Positions 1 to 6,172 of a stretch of DNA of 11,119 nucleotides are shown piece after piece. This stretch comes from Planctomycetota bacterium. Its GTDB lineage: Bacteria > Planctomycetota > Phycisphaerae > Sedimentisphaerales > Anaerobacaceae. The notes under the pieces were generated by a model. That model made no database searches. It saw only the letters and a list, made by a program, of their open reading frames with translations, and had not been told where the DNA came from. How positions within the stretch are numbered: position 1 is the stretch's first letter; each line of letters starts with the position of its first letter. Location: positions 1 to 11,119 of the forward strand of contig JAFNGF010000004.1 in NCBI GenBank assembly GCA_017885385.1, written 5' to 3'. The translations under genes were made by a program, and so were the position numbers.

Positions 1-1
1 G

Positions 2-412
2 CGAGGCTTGGTCATCTCCATTCCTATCCGCGTGGAGGACAACCGCGAGCGGAGCTGGCTGCTGGACATTCCCGACGTGCCGCTGGAAGAGATTGTCGAG
101 CTGGTGAAAGCTTGTCCAAAAGCGCGTTTCATCTTGCTGAATGGCATCGGCTACGTGGCGTGCTTGCTGGGGCGAAAGGACAACGGTCTGCCGTCCAATT
201 ATGCCATCGAACTGTCCCGGTTGAGTGCCGTGCTAGCTAACGAGATTGGGCAGCTCATCACAAACCTGGGCGCCGAGCGCGTGATGTTTGGAACCGGCAT
301 GCCATTCAACTATCCGGACCCCGCATTGTTGAAGTTGGAAGTGTTGGACGCGAGCGAGCCGGACAAGGAGAAGATCCGCTGGCAGAACGCGACGACCTGG
401 TTGCGGCTGTAG
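2..412 (+). CDS. Amidohydrolase-family protein, C-terminal fragment (5' end outside window)
   Basis: The reading frame is open to the left edge (Arg-Gly codons precede the first possible start), so this is the last 136 residues of a longer protein. The segment Met-Phe-Gly-Thr-Gly-Met-Pro-Phe-Asn-Tyr-Pro-Asp-Pro-Ala-Leu, then a 'WQNATTWLRL' end, matches the last strand and C-terminus of amidohydrolase-2-type TIM-barrel enzymes (COG2159-like), which normally close with a Gly/Gln-Asn-Ala-x-x-Leu helix. These are metal-dependent hydrolases or decarboxylases acting on C-N or C-C bonds of small substrates. The metal site lies mostly in the missing N-terminal part. The usual Gly-Ser-Asp-Tyr-Pro around the last barrel strand reads Gly-Thr-Gly-Met-Pro here, so the metal-ligand Asp expected there is absent in this copy and its chemistry cannot be assigned. 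A hairpin lies 60 nt after the stop. Family call fairly sure; substrate unknown. Confidence 0.65.
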   Translation, partial: RGLVISIPIRVEDNRERSWLLDIPDVPLEEIVELVKACPKARFILLNGIGYVACLLGRKDNGLPSNYAIELSRLSAVLANEIGQLITNLGAERVMFGTGMPFNYPDPALLKLEVLDASEPDKEKIRWQNATTWLRL

Positions 413-469
413 CACACCAATTGTCGACAACTCCCTGTTCAGCACAAACCACGCGAAAGGGCGACAGCG

Positions 470-490
470 GTGGGGTGGGCTTCGCCCACC
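470..490 (+). repeat. REP-like palindrome, possibly the terminator of the upstream gene
   Basis: GGTGGGC (474-480) and GCCCACC (484-490) form a perfect 7-bp G/C-rich stem around a TTC loop. The leading 11 bases (GTGGGGTGGGC, 470-480) and the trailing ACCATT (487-492) match, with paired changes in the stem, the palindrome at 9558-9587, so this looks like one copy of a dispersed palindromic family. It begins about 60 nt after the amidohydrolase stop and is followed by a mixed pyrimidine stretch, not a clean T run. It could end transcription, but only weakly by the rho-independent rule. Confidence 0.6.
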
Positions 491-512
491 ATTCTTCTCT
501 TGCATTTTCGCA

Positions 513-541
513 TTGACGGCCGATTACCAATTATCCATAAT
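513..541 (+). promoter_or_regulatory. Candidate sigma70-type promoter for the AAA+/S8 operon
   Basis: TTGACG (513-518, 5 of 6 to TTGACA) is followed by a 17-bp AT-rich spacer and CATAAT (536-541, 5 of 6 to TATAAT). It is the best promoter match found in the window. Transcription would start near 548, leaving a leader of about 190 nt before the ATPase start at 736. It lies just downstream of the palindrome at 470-490, giving a terminator-then-promoter order. Inferred from consensus only. Confidence 0.55.
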
Positions 542-650
542 CAATAACGGATTGGATGGCCGCAATCTGCTCCAAGAAGACTCTGGGGCGTTATGCGAGG
601 CCCAGTGGGGATTTGGGGTGCCGAGGGAGTCCAGGAGACGGCTTTGGCTG

Positions 651-677
651 CCCGCGCACAAGACTGATGTGCGTGGG
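651..677 (+). promoter_or_regulatory. Strong hairpin in the 5' leader of the AAA+/S8 operon
   Basis: CCCGCGCACA (651-660) pairs with TGTGCGTGGG (668-677) over 10 bp with one G-U pair, around the loop AGACTGA. It is inside the predicted leader, 58 nt before the ATPase start codon. No T run follows, so it is not a normal terminator. It could protect the mRNA, bind a protein or be chance. Confidence 0.45.
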
Positions 678-735
678 ACTGACGTGAGGCTAGCAAGACG
701 AGGCAAATAAGAAGCTAACGCAGCGGATAACAAGA

Positions 736-1701
736 ATGGCAAGAGCAGATTTACTTCTGAACCTGGTTCGGGCCGGCGCCCGAGGCGATCAGGCTCAATT
801 CCAGAAGACCGTTGAGGCGATGGCTGCTGACGAGCAAGCCAAAAAACATGGGATTCTGGCCGACCGGCTTGTCGCCCAGCTTCAGGGCAACAACGGGCGT
901 CAAAGACCGCTTGCACCGGTTCCGGGGCATCCCCTCTCAAGCCCCCTCGTGGCTGAGGTTATTGCGAAACGGCGAATCGAGGATCTGATCCTGCCCCCAG
1001 AGGCGGAGCAAGCAGTTCGTGAATTGGTTGAGGAGCAGTGCCGCGCGGATCTCCTGCGTTCTTTCGGTCTGGAGCCGCGCAACCGTGTGCTCCTGGCGGG
1101 ACCGCCGGGAAACGGTAAGACGTCACTGGCCGAAGCCATAGCTGATGCATTGAACGCCCCTTTTCTGGTCGTTCGGTACGAGGCGGTCATCGGGAGCTAT
1201 CTGGGGGAGACGGCTCAGCGTATCAGTCAAGTCTTTGATTACGCGCGATCGCGGCAGTGCGTGCTCTTCTTTGACGAATTCGATGCCGTTGGAAAGGAAC
1301 GGGGCGATATCCACGAGACTGGAGAGATCAAGCGGGTGGTGAGTTCGCTGCTCCTGCAAGTCGACGCCCTGCCGAGTTACGTGGTCGTCGTGACAGCAAG
1401 CAACCATCCTGAATTACTGGATCGCGCCGTGTGGCGACGTTTCCAAATCCGTCTGGGGTTGCCAGCACCGAGCCAAGGCCAGATCGAGGAGTGGTTCCGA
1501 CGATTTGAGAAACGCACGGGACACGCGCTTGGACTATCGCCTCATAGTCTGGCTCAAAGCCTGAAGGATCTGAGCTTTGCTGAAATCGAGGATTTCGGAA
1601 CCGACGTGCTGCGCCGGATCGCCTTGAGCCAACCGGATACAGACACCAAGAAAATTGCGGGGCAGTGTCTGGATCAATGGAGGAAACGGTTTGCGCTCTG
1701 A
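736..1701 (+). CDS. AAA+ ATPase (classic clade, COG0464-like) paired with a subtilisin-like protease
   Basis: This 321-aa cytoplasmic ATPase probably forms a ring that uses ATP to pull on or remodel a protein. Residues 1-50 are a helical N-terminal region of the kind found in small AAA ATPases encoded beside S8 proteases. A linker (51-80) leads into the AAA module: Walker A GPPGNGKT (122-129), pore-loop-like Ser-Tyr-Leu-Gly-Glu-Thr (154-159, equivalent to the aromatic-hydrophobic-Gly loop of FtsH, Vps4 and katanin), Walker B VLFFDEFD (176-183, with catalytic Glu181), sensor-1 Asn223 in TASNHPE, and paired Arg234-Arg235 in the arginine-finger position. A helical lid fills residues 245-321. The full motif set predicts active ATPase. 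The ATG at 736 has only a weak purine-rich ribosome site (GAAG near 710), yet the N-terminal family similarity begins right at this Met. The S8 gene follows after 34 nt, so the two are surely co-transcribed. Family is clear; the substrate and biological role are inferred. Confidence 0.9.
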   Translation: MARADLLLNLVRAGARGDQAQFQKTVEAMAADEQAKKHGILADRLVAQLQGNNGRQRPLAPVPGHPLSSPLVAEVIAKRRIEDLILPPEAEQAVRELVEEQCRADLLRSFGLEPRNRVLLAGPPGNGKTSLAEAIADALNAPFLVVRYEAVIGSYLGETAQRISQVFDYARSRQCVLFFDEFDAVGKERGDIHETGEIKRVVSSLLLQVDALPSYVVVVTASNHPELLDRAVWRRFQIRLGLPAPSQGQIEEWFRRFEKRTGHALGLSPHSLAQSLKDLSFAEIEDFGTDVLRRIALSQPDTDTKKIAGQCLDQWRKRFAL

Positions 1702-1720
1702 AGGAAATAGACATAGCTGA

Positions 1721-1727
1721 GGGAGGT
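1721..1727 (+). promoter_or_regulatory. Strong ribosome binding site of the S8 protease gene
   Basis: GGGAGGT lies 8 nt before the ATG at 1736. It is much stronger than the site before the ATPase gene, so the protease may be translated at least as well as the ATPase from the same mRNA. Confidence 0.75.
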
Positions 1728-1735
1728 AACTAATC

Positions 1736-4309
1736 ATGGCGAGACATCCACTTCTGGTTTTTCCGGAACCGGCGCGTGCCGAAAAGGCAAAACGTCATGG
1801 AGGCGGTCGGCCGCCACGAATCCCAGATGCGCAACGGCAAGCCGGACGTCTGGCACCGCAATTCCAGCGCCTTTATCAAGCCATGGACAGGCAGCGGATT
1901 GTCCTGCAAGACAATTCGCTTGGTCTTCAGCCGGAACAGGCTCTGGTCCTTGAAACCGTCGGCCCAATACAGAATTTCATCAAGGCCGTGAAGAGAGTTC
2001 AGGGGCTTGAGTGGCTGGGAGAATTCGAACTTGATGAAATCGCTCCCGATCATGGGTTCGAAGATGAAAAAGACCCGGAAAAGCAGTTAAACGGCCAGCT
2101 CTTCCTTGTCATGACGGATCAGCGCGCCCTTCAGGAACTGCAGAGTCTTTTCAACCGTTGGCGGCGGAATCCCGAGGCTAAATTCCGTCGCGGTTTCGCG
2201 CCATGGAAGCAAGCCTTCGTCCATCTCCACACTATCCGCCCTTGGGACGTGCAGGATCGTATCCGTGAGACAGGTCTATTCGAGGACTGGCAAGCCCGAG
2301 TCCAACACGGACAGCAGATTGTGCCGTTCGAGGCCGAACTGTGGTTCCGGGGAAATGCGGATCGCCGGCAACAGGCCGAGGCATTCCTGCGTAGTCTGAT
2401 CGGAGCTCTCGGCGGGCAGGTCGTTCAACAGTGTGTCATTCCGGACATTGCCTATCACGGAGTGTTGGGAAGAATTCCCGCGGATAAGGTTTCAGAGATC
2501 GTCGCGCAGCGGGAAGTCAGATTGCTCCAGTGCGAAGATATTATGCACTTGCGCCCTGTTGGCCAGTGTGCGATCCGGGTGGCGGAGGGTCTGTTGGAGA
2601 CAGAAGCCCTTGAAGAGAAAGACCAGCCGAACCTTCCCCAAGGAGAGCCTGTCGTCGCCTTGTTCGACGGCTTGCCTCTGACGAGACACCGGCTGCTCGA
2701 TGGACGACTGATGATCGATGATCCGGATGGATATGAGAGTGCCTATCAGGCAAAGGAACGCGTTCACGGTACGGCCATGGCATCGCTCATCTGTCATGGC
2801 GACCTACGCGAGAGCGCTGGACCATTGAGGGCACCTGTGTACGTCCGACCGATCATGCAACCCCATCGTGGTTTCGACGGGGAATTCATCGAAGGGATCC
2901 CGGAGGGAATCTTGCCGGTGGATCTTATCCACCGAGCAGTGCGGCGGTTGCGTGAAGGCGAAGGCGGGGAACCTCCGGCGGCCCCAAATGTTCGCGTGAT
3001 CAACCTGTCGGTTTGCGACCGGTCTCGCCCTTTCGACCGTGCAATGAGTTCTTGGGCCAGATTGCTCGACTGGCTCTCGTGGAAATACAACGTGCTGTTC
3101 GTGGTTAGCGCGGGCAATCATCTCCATGACATCGAGCTGAACGTTCCAAGAGCGGACCTTCGTAGTCTGGCCGCAGAAGAACGTGAGAAAGCCGTGATTG
3201 CGGCCACTGCGGCAGACACTCGCCATCGCCGCTTACTGTCGCCTGCCGAAACGTTCAATGGTCTCACGCTCGGAGCCACTCATGCCGACGCATCGACACC
3301 CGCAAGCAATCCCAACATGGTCGATCCTTTTGCGAGGGGAGGGCTCCCGAGCACCATCAGTGCTCACGGGCCGGGATACCGACGGGCAATCAAGCCGGAC
3401 ATCTTTCTTCCTGGCGGCAGGCAGTTCCTATTCGAGAAACCGGGGAACACGGATACGAACGCTGTCCTGCAAACCACGTATTCCAACCGTCCCCCTGGGC
3501 AATGTGTCGCCACGCCGGGCGCATCCGGCGAATTGGACCGGACGCTGTACACAAGGGGCACAAGCAATTCGGCGGCTCTGGCCTCGCGTGGAGCAGCTTT
3601 TCTGTATGATGTCTTAAGCGACCTACGGATGCAGCCTGGTGTGAATCTGCCGTCCGTGTACGATGCAGTCTTGCTGAAGACCTTTCTCGTTCACGGAGCG
3701 GGTTGGGCAGATGCAGGAATAGTTTATGAGTCAATTCTGCGCAATACCAAGAATAGCCCAATGTTCACGGATTATGTTGGCCGGTTTCTCGGGTATGGAT
3801 TGGCCGACATAGCAAAGGTGATGGCCTGCACAGATCAGCGCGTCACCATTCTGGGAGTCGGTGAACTTGAGGATGGCGAGGGGCATGAATTCGTTTTCCC
3901 GCTCCCACCAAGTCTGTCAGCAGTAACGCACAAGCGGCGACTTACGATTACACTTGCTTGGCTGAGCCCGGTGAACTGTACACGCCAGAATTACCGGATT
4001 GCTCATCTGTGGTTTAATCCCAAAAACGATCTCGCCCCGGACAGAACCTGTGCAGACCATGACGCTGTGCAAAGGGGAACCGTTCAACATGAGGTGCTGG
4101 AAGGCGGGAAGGCTGTGGACTTCCAGGAGGGGGATACAATCATAATCAAGGTAAACTGCCGTGCTGATGGCGGAGACATACCTGAGGCGGTACGATACGG
4201 CTTAGCAGTCACATTGGAGGTTGCGGAGGGAATCGATATCCCCATCTATCAAGAAGTAAAAGACAGGCTCCGCATTCGCGTGCCCACTCGTGGAGCGGGG
4301 CCGAGATGA
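1736..4309 (+). CDS. Large cytoplasmic S8 (subtilisin-like) serine protease, partner of the AAA+ ATPase
   Basis: This 857-aa protein carries a subtilase domain at about residues 300-700. The catalytic residues are Asp311 (VALFDGLP), His344 (VHGTAMAS), oxyanion Asn461 (VVSAGNH) and Ser610 (RGTSNSAALAS), in the order and spacing of S8 proteases, resembling the subtilisin-like group cd04847 as remembered. The Asp motif is unusual: Asp-Gly follows Phe, where S8 enzymes have Asp-Thr/Ser-Gly. Residues 1-300 are a long charged N-terminal region without the compact inhibitor propeptide or signal peptide of secreted subtilases. Residues 700-857 look beta-rich and may form a C-terminal sandwich. No membrane segment is visible, so it should act inside the cell. 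The ATPase immediately upstream, with a pore loop, suggests that it unfolds or delivers substrates or activates the protease. Lys31-type processing sites cannot be judged from sequence. Protease assignment is firm; a defence or quality-control role is inference. Confidence 0.9.
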   Translation: MARHPLLVFPEPARAEKAKRHGGGRPPRIPDAQRQAGRLAPQFQRLYQAMDRQRIVLQDNSLGLQPEQALVLETVGPIQNFIKAVKRVQGLEWLGEFELDEIAPDHGFEDEKDPEKQLNGQLFLVMTDQRALQELQSLFNRWRRNPEAKFRRGFAPWKQAFVHLHTIRPWDVQDRIRETGLFEDWQARVQHGQQIVPFEAELWFRGNADRRQQAEAFLRSLIGALGGQVVQQCVIPDIAYHGVLGRIPADKVSEIVAQREVRLLQCEDIMHLRPVGQCAIRVAEGLLETEALEEKDQPNLPQGEPVVALFDGLPLTRHRLLDGRLMIDDPDGYESAYQAKERVHGTAMASLICHGDLRESAGPLRAPVYVRPIMQPHRGFDGEFIEGIPEGILPVDLIHRAVRRLREGEGGEPPAAPNVRVINLSVCDRSRPFDRAMSSWARLLDWLSWKYNVLFVVSAGNHLHDIELNVPRADLRSLAAEEREKAVIAATAADTRHRRLLSPAETFNGLTLGATHADASTPASNPNMVDPFARGGLPSTISAHGPGYRRAIKPDIFLPGGRQFLFEKPGNTDTNAVLQTTYSNRPPGQCVATPGASGELDRTLYTRGTSNSAALASRGAAFLYDVLSDLRMQPGVNLPSVYDAVLLKTFLVHGAGWADAGIVYESILRNTKNSPMFTDYVGRFLGYGLADIAKVMACTDQRVTILGVGELEDGEGHEFVFPLPPSLSAVTHKRRLTITLAWLSPVNCTRQNYRIAHLWFNPKNDLAPDRTCADHDAVQRGTVQHEVLEGGKAVDFQEGDTIIIKVNCRADGGDIPEAVRYGLAVTLEVAEGIDIPIYQEVKDRLRIRVPTRGAGPR

Positions 4310-4607
4310 TGCGTTTGTCCAACGTCTATGTCTACCACCGAGTTCCGCCGAGTTCCCCGCCCAGCACACCGATCAGGAAAGCGGACGATACCGACGACAG
4401 CCACGAATGGCATCTCCTTAAGCCGTCTTTCGTTCCGCAGACATGCGTTTTTGGGCAACACTCAAGGATTTGATCCCTGTCAGCCTCGTTAAGGAACCGC
4501 CATTCGGGACAGCCATCTATTCTTCTGTTGGGGCGTGCAGAAATCGGCGGCGCGCGGGCGAACGCCGAAGGGATCGAGCAATGCAAGGAAAGGAGGATTG
4601 TTCAGTC
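4310..4607. other. Gap between the protease and the alpha/beta hydrolase
   Basis: No gene is supported here. A frame continuous with the hydrolase reaches back to an ATG at 4443, but its extra 55 residues are Arg-rich, unlike an export signal, and have no ribosome site. CCGAGTTCC occurs twice (4338-4346 and 4348-4356). No clear terminator was found for the AAA+/S8 operon and no convincing promoter for the hydrolase. Confidence 0.5.
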
Positions 4608-5603
4608 ATGCGATTCGCATTGATGGTTTCTCTGGTCACCTGCTTGTGCGTGGCTTGGTCGGCGGTTGGGGCTGACAAGCCGCTGGTCGTCGAGATTTGG
4701 CCGGGTAGGATTCCGGACGAGAGCGGCAACATCGGCGAGGAAAAGTTCCGCATGTCGCCGAAGCTGGACCGCAAGCAGGTCGAGGTCACCGAGCCGACGA
4801 AGCTGGTGACCAACGTCACCAAGCCGACCCTCACGATCTATCGGCCGGCGAAGGACAAGGATACCGGGACCGCGGTGCTGATCTGTCCCGGGGGCGGCTA
4901 CTGGGACCTCTACTGGCAGCTGGAAGGCGAGGAAGTGGCCGCATGGTTGAACTCAATTGGCGCCACCGGCATCATCCTCAAGTACCGCGTGCCGCGCCGG
5001 CCCGATGAGGTCAAGGGCGAGCCGGCCCGGCGCCCCCTTCAGGATGCGCAGCGGGCCGTCAGCTTAGTGCGGAGCAAGGCTGGCCAGTGGGGCATCCGGC
5101 CGCAGCAAATCGGCATAGTGGGTTTCTCGGCCGGCGGTCACTTGGCGGTTGCAACGGCAACGAGCTTCGATCAGCGAACGTACGAGCCAATCGATGACGT
5201 GGACAAAATCAGTTGCCGGCCCGACTTCGCCATTGGAGTCTATTCGGGCTACCTGAAAGCGAAGGACAAGGATGAGATCGCTCCCGGCCTTAGCATCCCG
5301 CCCGGGACGCCTCCGATCTTTCTCGCGCACGGCGGGGCCGATATCATCAGCCCGCCGGAGCATAGTGTGTTGATGTACCTTGCGCTGAAGAAAGCCGGCG
5401 TCCCGGCAGAGCTGCACATCTATGCGTCGGCTGCCCATGACTTCGGCGTCCGCCCGAGCGACCACCCATGCTCCACGTGGACGCAGGCGTGTGCCACCTG
5501 GCTGCAACATCAGGGATTCCTCAAGCCCCCACGCAACCGTACTATGCCAGAGGACTCCTCTCTTAAGCCAAGCGTGCGTTTCTTCCCTCGCCAGGGGGAT
5601 TAG
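4608..5603 (+). CDS. Exported alpha/beta hydrolase (acetyl-xylan-esterase / BD-FAE-like)
   Basis: This is a 331-aa secreted or periplasmic esterase-type enzyme, likely removing acyl groups from plant or algal polysaccharides. I chose the ATG at 4608 because AGGAGG (4591-4596) precedes it and it begins a clean signal peptide: Met-Arg, a hydrophobic core at residues 3-20, and a Val-Gly-Ala cleavage site at 20-22. The fold markers are an oxyanion loop Pro-Gly-Gly-Gly-Tyr-Trp (94-99), nucleophile Ser174 in GFSAGGHLA, acid Asp245 in HGGADIISPP and His277 in ASAAHDFGV, a complete triad. Such proteins usually end near the 'ATWLQHQGFL' helix (about residue 305). The last 26 residues (Lys-Pro-Pro-Arg-Asn onward) are extra and run toward repeat-bearing DNA, so the original stop may have been lost. 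It resembles COG0657 hydrolases common in Planctomycetota. Ester substrate is not determinable. It is codirectional with the protease but has a long gap, so it is probably a separate unit. Confidence 0.82.
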   Translation: MRFALMVSLVTCLCVAWSAVGADKPLVVEIWPGRIPDESGNIGEEKFRMSPKLDRKQVEVTEPTKLVTNVTKPTLTIYRPAKDKDTGTAVLICPGGGYWDLYWQLEGEEVAAWLNSIGATGIILKYRVPRRPDEVKGEPARRPLQDAQRAVSLVRSKAGQWGIRPQQIGIVGFSAGGHLAVATATSFDQRTYEPIDDVDKISCRPDFAIGVYSGYLKAKDKDEIAPGLSIPPGTPPIFLAHGGADIISPPEHSVLMYLALKKAGVPAELHIYASAAHDFGVRPSDHPCSTWTQACATWLQHQGFLKPPRNRTMPEDSSLKPSVRFFPRQGD

Positions 5604-5633
5604 GGGTTCGTCCAACCTGCTTCTGGACGATTG

Positions 5634-5939
5634 GAAGCGGCAAACCTCCGTCGTCGAGCTACCGTGTAAGCACCGGGCGAAGGAGTAGGCGAATCCCCGG
5701 GCTCGGCCATGGCTCCGTCGCTCGTCCCGGGCGGCCACACCTCCATCGCCGACCTGTGCCGTAAGCACGGAGCAAAAGAATAACCACGCCACCCCGACCC
5801 GCGACAGCCGGGAGGCGGTTTGTTGGAGTGACCCGGAGCGGTAGCCCTGGCCGACCGAAGGTTGTTGCCTGTCATTTTTTCGATATAGTCGATTAATGCC
5901 GAAATCATCGAACTCCTGCGCAACCACGGAACTAAAGAC
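5634..5939 (+). mobile_element. Possible decayed IS3-type transposase (OrfA helix-turn-helix) fragments
   Basis: Copy B translates as HTSIADLCRKHGAKE followed by a stop. 'V/I-A-D/E-L-C-R-K-H-G' is the core of the helix-turn-helix in Transposase_8 (IS3-family OrfA) proteins. Copy A gives QTSVVELPCKHRAKE plus stop, the same frame and the same length. A third weaker match at 5904-5939 reads IIELLRNHGTKD. All lack the flanking OrfA sequence, the DDE domain and clear ends, so if they are transposase remnants they are heavily decayed. Three fragments in a row are hard to explain by one insertion. It may be a non-coding repeat that only looks like this motif. Confidence 0.35.
5644..5783 (+). repeat. 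Two diverged direct repeats, 95 bp apart
   Basis: Copy A (5644-5688) and copy B (5739-5783) align without gaps at an exact 95-bp offset: 31 of 45 bases are identical by hand count. Shared blocks include ACCTCC and GTAAGCAC. Both end in a stop codon at the same place (TAG 5686-5688, TAA 5781-5783). Weaker similarity continues for about 20 bases after each. Confidence 0.55.
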
Positions 5940-6024
5940 CGATGGTGGAGACCACCGACCTGTCAAAAACTTTTGGACCGGTCCTGCCAGCTAACAGGGC
6001 CAGTGCGCGCGCACCGAAGTCGCT

Positions 6025-6048
6025 CAAAAACGGCCCTTTTCGGCGTTT
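6025..6048 (-). terminator. Possible terminator of the GH28-like gene
   Basis: Read on the minus strand, AAACGCC pairs with GGCCGTTT (one bulged C) around GAAAAG, and the 3' arm runs into TTTTT. It lies about 125 nt beyond the GH28-like stop. The T run is short and overlaps the stem. On the plus strand it could also stop transcription arriving from the hydrolase side. Confidence 0.35.
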
Positions 6049-6172
6049 GCCTAACTTTGGGCCAGTTATCGTAAATGGTTGTCAATACTGATTTAATCTC
6101 AATTTCCATAAAACTCAGAAACCGCGACATCTAAACTATTTGTTAACATGGGGGCGCGAAGCTGCAGTTGAT

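Larger units (their letters stand above)
413..735. other. Intergenic region between the amidohydrolase and the AAA+/protease operon
   Basis: There is no convincing gene in these 323 bases. In order they hold a palindromic repeat (470-490), a sigma70-type promoter (513-541) and a leader hairpin (651-677), each listed separately. Short open frames here lack a ribosome binding site and show no recognisable protein features. Confidence 0.6.
5604..6172. other. Non-coding region between convergent hydrolase and GH28-like genes
   Basis: The two flanking genes converge on these 569 bases. The first part (5634-5939) holds diverged repeats resembling transposase pieces. At 5960-5985 a sequence starting TGTCAAAAACTTTTGG could be an insertion-sequence end, though no partner end was found. 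A terminator-like hairpin lies at 6025-6048. The remaining AT-rich stretch 6060-6150 shows nothing recognisable. Confidence 0.5.

Noticed and set aside
513..710. Small 65-codon plus-strand frame in the operon leader
   Set aside because: It needs a TTG start that lies inside the predicted -35 box, so it could not be translated from that transcript, and it shows no protein features.
723..733. Lac-operator-like GCGGATAACAA before the ATPase gene
   Set aside because: It is half of an operator with no symmetric partner and no LacI-type gene nearby. Chance similarity.
4443..4607. Longer start for the alpha/beta hydrolase
   Set aside because: It adds 55 Arg-rich residues before a clean signal peptide. 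The ATG at 4608 has its own AGGAGG.
5064..5966. A 300-codon minus-strand frame across the hydrolase end and the repeats
   Set aside because: It overlaps the hydrolase catalytic Ser, Asp and His region on the other strand, is Arg-rich and looks like a GC-driven shadow.
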